From: HGM04593 sp045634365
GTDB lineage: Bacteria; Bacteroidota; Bacteroidia; Bacteroidales; Bacteroidaceae
Reading direction: 5' to 3'
NCBI GenBank assembly: GCA_045634365.1
Contig: JAZRAC010000001.1
Location: 1-64,000 of the forward strand
Length of the DNA: 64,000 nucleotides
This document shows, piece by piece, positions 33,259-41,270 of the stretch (its first letter is position 1; each line of letters begins with the position of its first letter). The notes below the pieces were generated by a model that saw nothing but the letters and a program-made list of their open reading frames with translations, did not search any database and was not told the DNA's origin. A program made the position numbers and the translations under genes.

Positions 33259-33289
33259 AATGTGATAATGAATTTGTCGGTTATTGTTG

Positions 33290-33297
33290 CAAATTTA
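33290..33297 (-). promoter_or_regulatory. -7 box of the LRR gene
   Basis: Minus-strand TAAATTTG, 32 bases before the LRR start, overlapping the stop region of the gamma-carbonic-anhydrase-like gene. Confidence 0.45.
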
Positions 33298-33810
33298 TTC
33301 TTTATACCACGATGCGTACATAATATAGTCGTTGGCTATGCGCTCCACAATCTCTTTTTGTTGTTCGGGGCTCACCTCTTTTATCTTTTTTGCCGGTACT
33401 CCGCCGTAAATCCAGCCGCCCTCGACGCGCATTCCCGATGTTACAAGGGCGTTGGCGGCTACTATTGCGCCACTCTCTACAATGGCATTGTCGAGCACGG
33501 TGGCTCCCATTCCTATGAGGCAGTTGTCCTCGATGGTGGCACCGTGTATGGTGGCATTGTGCCCTATGGATACATTGTTTCCGATGGTGCTTTTGGAGCG
33601 TTGGTAGAGGGTGTGTACCACTGCGCCATCCTGTATATTCACATTGTTGCCTATGGTGATTGTGTTTACATCGCCACGAAGCACGGTACCGTACCAGATG
33701 GAGCAGTTGTTGCCCATTGTAACATCGCCTATTATTGCTGCTGTTTCGGCAAGGAAACAGTTGTCGCCCACTTTGGGGGCTGTTCCGTTGAGGGTTTTTA
33801 TTATTGCCAT
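33295..33810 (-). CDS. Gamma-carbonic-anhydrase-like hexapeptide protein
   Basis: 171 residues, left-handed beta-helix of hexapeptide repeats. Start NGTAPKVGDNCFLAETAAII is typical of the YrdA/PaaY/CaiE-like branch. The three metal His are seen in AVVHTLY, SIGHNATIHG (two His). The family ranges from zinc carbonic anhydrases to proteins with no shown activity. It starts six bases after the GNAT gene stop and is co-transcribed with it. Confidence 0.9.
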   Translation of the reverse strand: MAIIKTLNGTAPKVGDNCFLAETAAIIGDVTMGNNCSIWYGTVLRGDVNTITIGNNVNIQDGAVVHTLYQRSKSTIGNNVSIGHNATIHGATIEDNCLIGMGATVLDNAIVESGAIVAANALVTSGMRVEGGWIYGGVPAKKIKEVSPEQQKEIVERIANDYIMYASWYKE

Positions 33811-33816
33811 TTTCTA

Positions 33817-34347
33817 TTATTTATAGTTGTAAATATTCTTGTAGATGCTGTTTTTTGCTTTCTCGTAGTTGTTGCTGTCGGGTTCCCAACCGTGGAACAT
33901 AAGGAGCATAGGCAGGGCGTTGCCTCCTTTGTGGTAGGGTGGTTGGGTGTAGGGTATATTGCATAGTGTGAACCCTGCACGGCGGTAGAAGGCTATGCGT
34001 CGGGTTGTTGTTTCGTCTACCGGCTCTTCAACCTCCAATACTATTTTGTGGAGGCACTTCTGCAACTGTTCCAGAATGAATTTTCCGTATCCTTTGCCAC
34101 GCACTTCGGGCAGTATGGCAAGGTGTTCTATGTAGCAGAATCCCTCCAACTGCCAATAGCTTACAAAGCCTATGAATTTCCCGTTGTAACAGGCTTGTAG
34201 CAGATGAAAATTCTCTCTCCCTGCCACATTGGCGCGCTGCTCGGCAAGGTCACGGTACTCGTCGCGGGGGAAGGTTGCGGTGAGCAGTTCCTCTATTTTG
34301 CGGTAGGCGGGGCTGTCGGGGGTGGTTATGCGGGTGAGGGTTATCAT
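33817..34347 (-). CDS. GNAT family N-acetyltransferase
   Basis: 176 residues. The acetyl-CoA loop reads ILPEVRGKGYGKFILEQL (Q/RxxGxG/A at RGKGYG, about residue 80), preceded by GFCYIEHLAI and followed by LEVEEP and AFYRRAGF. The substrate cannot be read from the sequence. First gene of a two-gene operon with the gamma-carbonic-anhydrase-like gene. Confidence 0.9.
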   Translation of the reverse strand: MITLTRITTPDSPAYRKIEELLTATFPRDEYRDLAEQRANVAGRENFHLLQACYNGKFIGFVSYWQLEGFCYIEHLAILPEVRGKGYGKFILEQLQKCLHKIVLEVEEPVDETTTRRIAFYRRAGFTLCNIPYTQPPYHKGGNALPMLLMFHGWEPDSNNYEKAKNSIYKNIYNYK

Positions 34348-34369
34348 CTGTTATTTTTGAATGGTTGTG

Positions 34370-34377
34370 CGAAGATA
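34370..34377 (-). promoter_or_regulatory. -7 box of the GNAT operon
   Basis: Minus-strand TATCTTCG, 23 bases before the start at 34347, directly after the htpG terminator. Confidence 0.5.
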
Positions 34378-34380
34378 GCT

Positions 34381-34418
34381 AAAAAAGGCCGACGATGCTA
34401 TTGTCGTCGGCCTTTTTT
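34381..34418 (-). terminator. Terminator of htpG
   Basis: AAAAAAGGCCGACGA (34381-34395) pairs perfectly with TCGTCGGCCTTTTTT (34404-34418); the A-run is the T-run of the minus strand. Confidence 0.85.
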
Positions 34419-34434
34419 TTGATGTTGCAGATTT

Positions 34435-36483
34435 TTATTTCATCATTTCTATGCTGCGCTTTACGAATTTGTTGAGTGCCTCGCCTGTGAGCATATTATT
34501 TTGCAACAGGGTAATGTCTATCAGCTGGCATACGGTGCTGTTGCCTGCCGCATATTTTGCAAGGATTGCCTCTTTGTCGCTCTTTGCGGTGGTAATATCC
34601 TTTTCCACTTGTGCAAGCTCGTCTTTCTCGCTTTGAGGAATTTCATCCTCTTTCTTATTCTTTCGTGCGTCGTAGAGCTCCTTGCGGCGGCTTTCGAGTG
34701 TGGCGGTTTTTTCGTCGATGGGGCGCAATTCGCCGGCACATTCAGCCTCGGCCTCTCCAAGCACACGCTTTATTATGGGGTGCTCCTCGTTTATGAGAAT
34801 GTTGTACATATCCGGCATATCTCCATAGAACGACATTCCTGCCTGTATGGCTGCCATTTCTTTCATACGGCGCATATACTCCGCTTGGGTTATCATCACC
34901 GGCGCACCATTCTCGCCCATAGCCTGTGCTTGCACATAGAACTCTTTTTTATCCATCGAGGGAATTTGGCTCTGGAATATTCCGGTGAGCACTTCGCGTT
35001 CATTCTCGCTGAGTGTCGATACTTTGTGCTCCTCTTTTTTGATGAGGTTCTCTATTGTGTCGCTGTCGACGCGGGTGAAGCGGCTCTTCTCGAATTTGCG
35101 TTCAAGAAGGCTTATGAGGGCAATGTCGAGCTGCCCGTCCATTGTGAGTATGTTGTAACCCTTGTTCTTTGCATTCTCAATGAAACTGTACTCTTTGTTC
35201 TTGTCGTTGGAGTAGAGGTAGATGATGTTGCCTTCCTTGTCGGTCTGCTCGCCCTCGATGAGGTTTTTATACTCTTCGTAGGTGTATTTTTTGCCGTCGG
35301 TATCTTGCAAGAGGGCAAATTTGCAGGCCTTGTCGTAGAAGTCCTCCTCGGTGAGCATTCCGTAGTGGATGAATATTTTAAGGTCGTTCCATTTTTCTTC
35401 GAACTGCGGGCGGTCGCTCTTGAAGATCGATTGCAAGCGGTCGGATACTTTTTTGGATATATACGACGAGATTTTCTTCACGTTGGAGTCGCTTTGTAAG
35501 TAGGAACGCGACACGTTAAGGGGAATGTCGGGCGAGTCTATTACGCCGTGCATAAGGGTGAGAAAGTCGGGTACAATGCCTTCAACCTCGTCGGTAACAT
35601 ATACTTGGTTGCAGAAGAGCTGTATTTTGTTCTTTTGCAGTTCGAGGTTGCTCTTAATTTTTGGGAAGTAGAGAATACCTGTGAGGTGGAAGGGAAAGTC
35701 TACGTTAAGGTGTATCCAGAAGAGGGGTTCGTCGCTCATCGGGTAGAGTTTGCGGTAGAACTCCTTGTAGTCCTCGTCTTTTAGTTCCGAGGGCTTGCGG
35801 GTCCACAAGGGAGTAGTGTCGTTTATTATATTATCCTCGTCTGTTTCCACCTGCTTGCCATCTTTCCACTCTTTTTTCTTGCCGAATGCTATCTCCACAG
35901 GCAAGAAACGGCAATATTTGTTGAGTATACCGGCTATGCGGCTCTCTTCGAGGAACTCTTTGCTCTCCTCGTCGATGTGCATAATAATATCGGTTCCGCG
36001 GCTATCCTTGTCGCACTCTTCGAGTGTGTATTCGGGGCTTCCGTCGCAGCTCCACTTGACGGCCTGTGCACCCTCTTTGCACGATTTTGTGATAATCTCC
36101 ACCTTTTTCGCCACCATAAATGCCGAGTAGAAGCCAAGGCCGAAGTGTCCTATTATGGAGTTTGCGCTATCCTTGTATTTTTCGAGAAAGTCGGTTGCTC
36201 CGGAGAGTGCTATCTGGTTTATGTATTTTTCAATCTCTTCGGCAGTGAGGCCAATGCCATTGTCGCTCACGGTGATTGTATCCTGGCCAAGTGTCACCTT
36301 CACGCGCAGTGTGCCGAGCTCACCTTTGTACTCTCCCTTTTCGTAGAGGGTTTTAAGTTTTTGTGTAGCGTCGATAGCGTTTGAAACAATCTCGCGCAGA
36401 AAAATCTCGTGGTCGCTGTAAAGAAATTTTTTAATAACGGGGAAAATATTTTCTGTTGTTACCCCAATGTGTCCTTTTTGCAT
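34435..36483 (-). CDS. htpG: Molecular chaperone HtpG (Hsp90)
   Basis: 682 residues, within the Bacteroidota HtpG range. The GHKL ATPase domain has FLREIVSNAIDAT, VSDNGIGLTAEE and GHFGLGFYSAFM; the middle domain has LYFPKIKSN and PLNVSRSYLQSD; the C-terminal dimerisation part ends NKFVKRSIEMMK. It assists protein folding and stress tolerance in the cytoplasm. It is transcribed in the same direction as clpC, which ends 175 bases upstream. Confidence 0.96.
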   Translation of the reverse strand: MQKGHIGVTTENIFPVIKKFLYSDHEIFLREIVSNAIDATQKLKTLYEKGEYKGELGTLRVKVTLGQDTITVSDNGIGLTAEEIEKYINQIALSGATDFLEKYKDSANSIIGHFGLGFYSAFMVAKKVEIITKSCKEGAQAVKWSCDGSPEYTLEECDKDSRGTDIIMHIDEESKEFLEESRIAGILNKYCRFLPVEIAFGKKKEWKDGKQVETDEDNIINDTTPLWTRKPSELKDEDYKEFYRKLYPMSDEPLFWIHLNVDFPFHLTGILYFPKIKSNLELQKNKIQLFCNQVYVTDEVEGIVPDFLTLMHGVIDSPDIPLNVSRSYLQSDSNVKKISSYISKKVSDRLQSIFKSDRPQFEEKWNDLKIFIHYGMLTEEDFYDKACKFALLQDTDGKKYTYEEYKNLIEGEQTDKEGNIIYLYSNDKNKEYSFIENAKNKGYNILTMDGQLDIALISLLERKFEKSRFTRVDSDTIENLIKKEEHKVSTLSENEREVLTGIFQSQIPSMDKKEFYVQAQAMGENGAPVMITQAEYMRRMKEMAAIQAGMSFYGDMPDMYNILINEEHPIIKRVLGEAEAECAGELRPIDEKTATLESRRKELYDARKNKKEDEIPQSEKDELAQVEKDITTAKSDKEAILAKYAAGNSTVCQLIDITLLQNNMLTGEALNKFVKRSIEMMK

Positions 36484-36569
36484 ATTATTGTTTTTTTAGT
36501 TAATCGTTTTTTTATGTCAGTGTGCGCTGTTTTCTTTGTTGCCCACATTGTGTTATCAACAAATAGAGT

Positions 36570-36632
36570 GCCATTTTGGTTGTGTATGACAAAATGGCAG
36601 TAACGCCCTGCTGTCAAACAGCGAGGCGTTAC
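36570..36632. terminator. Pair of hairpins between clpC and htpG
   Basis: GTAACGCC (36600-36607) / GGCGTTAC (36625-36632) with an inner GCTG/CAGC stem, and GCCATTTTG (36570-36578) / CAAAATGGC (36590-36598). They lie after the clpC stop on the minus strand; there is no clear T-run, so termination is likely but not certain. Confidence 0.5.
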
Positions 36633-36658
36633 TATTGTTTGTGCGAAAGAGCAGCGGC

Positions 36659-39178
36659 TTATTCGCTTATGACGGTGAATTTCAGTTTGTCGCTATCTTC
36701 ACTCTTGTCTACAATGATTTTATCATTGGGCTTCAATGTGTCACACAACAGAAGTTCCGAAATTTCGTCCTCTATATATGTTTGCAGTGCGCGTTTCAGC
36801 GGGCGGGCACCAAACTGAATGTCGTAGCCTTTCTCGGCGAGGTATTTTTTAGCCTCGGCAGTGAGTTCTATTGTGTAGCCAAGCTCGTTTATGCGTTTCA
36901 CAATCTGTTTGAGCTCTAAATCCACAATGCTTACAATGGCGTCCATTCCCAGCTGGTCGAAGTTTATAATCTCGTCGATACGATTTATAAATTCGGGTGC
37001 GAAACGTTTGTTCAGGGCCTTCTGTATCACGCTGCGCGAATACTCTTTATTGCCCTCGCGCTCACTCTTGGTGAAACCCACGCCTGCGCCGAAGTCTTTG
37101 AGCTCGCGTGTTCCCACATTTGATGTCATAATGAGCACTGTGTTGCGGAAATCCACCGTGCGACCATTGCTGTCGGTGAGACGGCCTTCGTCCATCACCT
37201 GCAACAAAAGGTTGAATACATCGGTGTGTGCCTTCTCAATCTCGTCGAGGAGTACAATGGAGTAGGGGCGGCGGCGCACTCTCTCGGTGAGCTGTCCTCC
37301 CTCTTCGTAGCCTACGTATCCCGGAGGTGCTCCCACGAGGCGCGACACGGTGAACTTTTCCATGTATTCGCTCATATCTATGCGTATGAGTGCATCGGCC
37401 GAGCCAAACATAAATTTGGCAAGCTCTTTTGCAAGCAGGGTTTTTCCCACTCCTGTGGGGCCGAGGAACATAAATGTGCCTATGGGCTTGTTGGGATTTT
37501 GCAACCCCACACGGCTGCGCTGTATCGCCTTGGTTAGTTTCTCGATGGCATTGTCTTGTGCAACCACCTTCGATTGCAGTTCCACTTTCATTCCGCGCAG
37601 GCGTTCCCACTCATTCTGCTGCATACGCTGCACGGGAATGCCTGAAATCATTGAGACTACTCTTGCTACATCCTCCTCGTTCACTGTCTGACGGCTTTTT
37701 ACAAGGGATTTTTCCCAGTCGGCTTTCATTTTGGCAAGCCCCTCCTGTAATTCCTTTTCAAGGTCGCGGAAGTTTGCGGCACTCTCAAAGTCCTGTCGTT
37801 TTACAGCGTCGTTCTTGTTGTTGGTGGTAAGTTTTATTACAACCTCTTGGTCCTCAATCTCTTTGGGTACTTTTATGTTGCTTATGTGTGCGCGGGCTCC
37901 TACTTCGTCCATCGCGTCGATGGCCTTGTCGGGGAAGCAGCGGTCGGTAATGTATCTGTCTGTCAATTTGACACAGGCGAGCAACGCTTCGTCGGTGTAT
38001 GTTACATTGTGGTGCTCCTCGTAACGCTCCTTTATATTTTGGAGTATGGTGTATGTGTCGTCGGCCGAGGTTGGCTCCACAAGCACTTTTTGGAAACGGC
38101 GTTCCAATGCTCCGTCTTTTTCGATGCTCTTGCGGTATTCGTCGATGGTTGTGGCACCTATGCACTGAATTTCGCCGCGGGCAAGCGCGGGTTTAAGTAT
38201 GTTGGCTGCGTCCATTGAACCGGGGGACGAACCGGCACCCACAATGGTGTGTATTTCGTCGATGAAGAGTATTATGTTGGGGTTCTTTTCAAGTTCGTCC
38301 ATAATGGAGCGCAGGCGCTCTTCGAACTGTCCGCGGTACTTTGTGCCGGCAACCACGGCGGTCATATCCAGTGCCACAATGCGCTTGTCGAAGAGTATGC
38401 GCGAGGTTTTGCGCTCTATAATGCGCTGGGCAAGCCCCTCTACTATTGCCGATTTTCCCACTCCCGGCTCGCCTATGAGTATGGGGTTGTTCTTTTTGCG
38501 ACGGCTCAATATCTGCGAAATGCGCTCAATCTCCTTCTCGCGCCCGACAACAGGGTCGAGACGGCCCTCGGCTGCGGCTTTTGTCATATCCATTCCAAAG
38601 TTGTCGAGCACAGGGGTGTCGTTGGAGGATTTTGCTTGGCGTGTGCCGGTGAAGGATTGCCCTTTGGGTGAATCGTTTCTCATTGGGCCTTCCTCCTCTT
38701 CGTCGTCCTCCTCGGTGAAGCCGAATCCGTTGTTTACATCATCGGGCTTTACGCTTTTTATTGTTTCAATTACTCGGGAATATGTAACGTTGTTCTCCTC
38801 TAAAATGCTGGCGGCGAGATTGTTACCTTCCTTTAAAATACCTAATAATATGTGCTCTGTGTCGGCATTTGTCTTGAATGAACGTGCCTCCAAGGTGCTG
38901 AAACGCAATATTCTTGCTGTGCTCAGGCTCATTTCCACATTCTCCGAGTAGGGGAGGGCGGCATAATCGGGCGCGGCACTGCGTTGCTCGATACTCTTCT
39001 TTATATCCATTATGTCTACGTTCAGTGTGCCGAGTATTTCCACTGCCGTGCTATTTTCTTTGCGCAAAATGCCCAATAGCAGATGTTCGGGGTTGATACT
39101 CTTGCTGCGCAGGCGACAGGCTTCTTCTTTGCTCAATGAGAGTATTTCCGACATTCTTTGCGAAAATTCATTATTCAT
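36659..39178 (-). CDS. clpC: Clp protease ATPase subunit ClpC
   Basis: 839 residues. Two Clp_N repeats (about 1-145), AAA-1 with Walker A GEPGVGKS near residue 235 and FIDEIHTIVGAG, a short UVR-type middle domain (DAVKRQDFESAANFRDLEKE, about 440), then AAA-2 with GPTGVGKT near 570 and VLLDEIEKAHTDVF. The UVR segment and the short middle domain mark ClpC rather than ClpB, which has a long coiled coil. It unfolds proteins for the ClpP protease. clpP is not in the window. Confidence 0.95.
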   Translation of the reverse strand: MNNEFSQRMSEILSLSKEEACRLRSKSINPEHLLLGILRKENSTAVEILGTLNVDIMDIKKSIEQRSAAPDYAALPYSENVEMSLSTARILRFSTLEARSFKTNADTEHILLGILKEGNNLAASILEENNVTYSRVIETIKSVKPDDVNNGFGFTEEDDEEEEGPMRNDSPKGQSFTGTRQAKSSNDTPVLDNFGMDMTKAAAEGRLDPVVGREKEIERISQILSRRKKNNPILIGEPGVGKSAIVEGLAQRIIERKTSRILFDKRIVALDMTAVVAGTKYRGQFEERLRSIMDELEKNPNIILFIDEIHTIVGAGSSPGSMDAANILKPALARGEIQCIGATTIDEYRKSIEKDGALERRFQKVLVEPTSADDTYTILQNIKERYEEHHNVTYTDEALLACVKLTDRYITDRCFPDKAIDAMDEVGARAHISNIKVPKEIEDQEVVIKLTTNNKNDAVKRQDFESAANFRDLEKELQEGLAKMKADWEKSLVKSRQTVNEEDVARVVSMISGIPVQRMQQNEWERLRGMKVELQSKVVAQDNAIEKLTKAIQRSRVGLQNPNKPIGTFMFLGPTGVGKTLLAKELAKFMFGSADALIRIDMSEYMEKFTVSRLVGAPPGYVGYEEGGQLTERVRRRPYSIVLLDEIEKAHTDVFNLLLQVMDEGRLTDSNGRTVDFRNTVLIMTSNVGTRELKDFGAGVGFTKSEREGNKEYSRSVIQKALNKRFAPEFINRIDEIINFDQLGMDAIVSIVDLELKQIVKRINELGYTIELTAEAKKYLAEKGYDIQFGARPLKRALQTYIEDEISELLLCDTLKPNDKIIVDKSEDSDKLKFTVISE

Positions 39179-39418
39179 ACTTCTTTCTCCTTAAAATCAA
39201 TTCCTGTGTGAATATTCGTTCTTTTTCTGATACTTTGTCTGTTTCGGTTGCGAAGATACAACCCGAATATCCTTTGAGGAAAATATTTTTACATAAGAAT
39301 TCTTACAAAAAGTGTGCCAAAGTATTAAAATAGCATAAAATATATTCTGCCTCTTGTGGCAATGTATTCCTTATTTTAAAATATTCTCTGTTTTTTATTG
39401 TTTTCTCCACATTATTGT
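39179..39418. other. Divergent intergenic region between clpC and the MORN gene
   Basis: Contains a minus-strand -7 box TATCTTCG for clpC at 39251-39258 (about 67-base leader). Otherwise AT-rich sequence without a gene. Confidence 0.5.
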
Positions 39419-39451
39419 TATCTTTGCGATAGTAAACTGCGTTACTATCGC
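39398..39451 (+). promoter_or_regulatory. MORN operon promoter overlapped by a perfect palindrome
   Basis: TTG at 39398-39400, 18 bases, TATCTTTG at 39419-39426. A perfect 10-bp inverted repeat GCGATAGTAA (39426-39435) / TTACTATCGC (39442-39451) starts at the last base of the -7 box and covers the predicted transcription start near 39432. It may be an operator or a 5' hairpin of the ~120-base leader. Confidence 0.5.
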
Positions 39452-39551
39452 GAAAATAGGCTGCGCTCGTTGCTTGAAATTGCGTGGTTGTTTAAGATTA
39501 TGACGCTGTTGCTTATTTGCTGTTGCGATTTTGGCATTTTGGCTTTGCCGA

Positions 39552-40760
39552 ATGAAAAAGATAATATTGATGAAACACAATATAATATTTTTATTATTCC
39601 TCTTTTTGCAGCCCTGCTTGGTTGCTGCGCAGAATTCTTCTGCGCAAGATAATGTGCCGAAACAGATTAGTTCGGTACGTGAATTAGTTTCAAAAGCAAT
39701 AAATAATTCTGTAAATCCAAAAAAACTCTCTCTAAAAGGGGGAGTGGAGTACGCCGGCGAGGTTAAGGGTAAAAAACCGAATGGCTACGGCAAGGTGCTC
39801 TATCCCAATGGCGATACCTACGAGGGGCAATTCTCGCGCGGAGTACGTCAGGGAATAGGTATTTACACTTATAGCGACGGCGAGTGCTACGAAGGAGCGT
39901 TTGTCGATGGACGTCAGCACGGCAAAGGGACTTTTTATTTTGCCGATGGCAGGGTGTATAATGGCTTTTGGGAACTCGACTTTCAGAAAGGGTATGGCAA
40001 GATGACCTACCCCAATGGCGATTTTTATGTTGGGGATTGGAGCGGTGACAATCGTAACGGCACCGGCAGTTACTTCTTTGCCAACGGGGCCTCTTATTCG
40101 GGCGAATGGAAGGATGATAAATATAATGGCGTCGGTACCTTTGTGTGGAGCGACAATAGCAAGTATGTAGGCGGCTGGAAGAGTGGTGCAAGAAGCGGAG
40201 AAGGCCGTTATTATTATACAAATGGTGACGAGTATAATGGCTCGTGGCTCAACGACCTGCGTCACGGAAAAGGCGTTTATACATTTGCCGACAGTTGCAG
40301 CTATGTGGGAGATTATGCCAATGGCGTGTGGCACGGCAAGGGCGTGTTTACCGATGCTGATGGCACGGTGTACGACGGGCACTTTGCCGATGGCCTGCGC
40401 AATGGCTACGGCTGTATGAAATATCCATCGGGAGCGGTATATGAAGGCGAATGGGCCGACGGCGAGCGCTCGGGCAAGGGAAAATACACTTGGCCGAATG
40501 GTGATGTTTATGAGGGTGATTGGAGCGAAGGTATGATGAACGGGCAGGGCATTCTGCGTCTTGCCGATGGAAAAAAGTATCGTGGCGGCTTTCTCAATGG
40601 CGAGGAGCACGGCAACGGTGTTGCAGTAGACTCCGACGGCACTCGTTACGAAGGTACCTTTGAAGAGGGCCAGCGTCACGGCAAATTTGTTGTGAAAGAC
40701 TCTTCGGGTAAAGTTATCAGGGAGTGTGTATATAGTTTAGGAACAATAAGCATAAAATAA
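39552..40760 (+). CDS. Secreted MORN-repeat protein
   Basis: 402 residues from ATG 39552; ATG 39570 is an equally possible start six residues later. A signal peptide (HNIIFLLFLFLQPCLVAAQ) precedes a short linker, then fourteen consecutive MORN repeats of exactly 23 residues fill residues about 70-390, each of the type YEGxWxxGxxxGxGxYxxxDGxx. MORN arrays form elongated beta-hairpin sheets that bind lipids or mediate dimerisation in eukaryotes; bacterial secreted ones are mostly uncharacterised. The YhcH gene follows after six bases, and glgB is two genes further down. Envelope location is inferred from the signal peptide. Confidence 0.88.
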   Translation: MKKIILMKHNIIFLLFLFLQPCLVAAQNSSAQDNVPKQISSVRELVSKAINNSVNPKKLSLKGGVEYAGEVKGKKPNGYGKVLYPNGDTYEGQFSRGVRQGIGIYTYSDGECYEGAFVDGRQHGKGTFYFADGRVYNGFWELDFQKGYGKMTYPNGDFYVGDWSGDNRNGTGSYFFANGASYSGEWKDDKYNGVGTFVWSDNSKYVGGWKSGARSGEGRYYYTNGDEYNGSWLNDLRHGKGVYTFADSCSYVGDYANGVWHGKGVFTDADGTVYDGHFADGLRNGYGCMKYPSGAVYEGEWADGERSGKGKYTWPNGDVYEGDWSEGMMNGQGILRLADGKKYRGGFLNGEEHGNGVAVDSDGTRYEGTFEEGQRHGKFVVKDSSGKVIRECVYSLGTISIK

Positions 40761-40766
40761 AATACT

Positions 40767-41216
40767 ATGATTCTCGATTCAATTAAGAACATTAGAAACT
40801 ACGAGGGGTTGCACCCCAATTTTGCAAAAGCAATAGATTTTCTGTTGAATAACGACTTAAAAAAACTGCCTCTCGGCCGTAACGAAATTTGCGGTGACGA
40901 GGTCTTTGCAAATGTGATGGAGGCAAAGCCTCGCACAAAGGAGGAGGTACCTTTGGAGGTGCATCGCAAATATATAGACATACAGGTGCCAATCTCGGCC
41001 GACGAGATTATGGGTTACACTCCCTTGGAGCAACTTCCCGCCGGTGAATATAACGAGGAGAACGATGTTACTCTTTATCCCGTAGGGCTGCTTGCCGCAA
41101 GCTACTTCGAGGTTAAGAATACTATGTTCACCATCTTCTTCCCGCAGGATGGGCACGCACCGGCGGTCACTCCCGTGCCTGTGAAAAAGATTATTGTGAA
41201 GATTGCGGTAGAGTAG
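40767..41216 (+). CDS. YhcH/YjgK/YiaL family protein
   Basis: 149 residues, one DUF386 cupin-like domain, normal length. Motifs EVHRKYIDIQVPI and FTIFFPQDGHAPAV contain the conserved His/Glu metal-site residues. Family members are linked to sugar anomers (sialic acid or beta-galactosidase beta subunit in other operons), but the reaction is not settled. Starts six bases after the MORN gene and 54 bases before glgB. Confidence 0.92.
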   Translation: MILDSIKNIRNYEGLHPNFAKAIDFLLNNDLKKLPLGRNEICGDEVFANVMEAKPRTKEEVPLEVHRKYIDIQVPISADEIMGYTPLEQLPAGEYNEENDVTLYPVGLLAASYFEVKNTMFTIFFPQDGHAPAVTPVPVKKIIVKIAVE

Positions 41217-41270
41217 CACTCTTCACCACAAATTGCTTAAACAAAAACTAACCATATAAAATAAAGACCT

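Noticed and set aside
39732..40679. 315-codon minus-strand ORF
   Set aside because: Antisense shadow of the MORN repeats; its regularity comes from the 69-base coding repeat.
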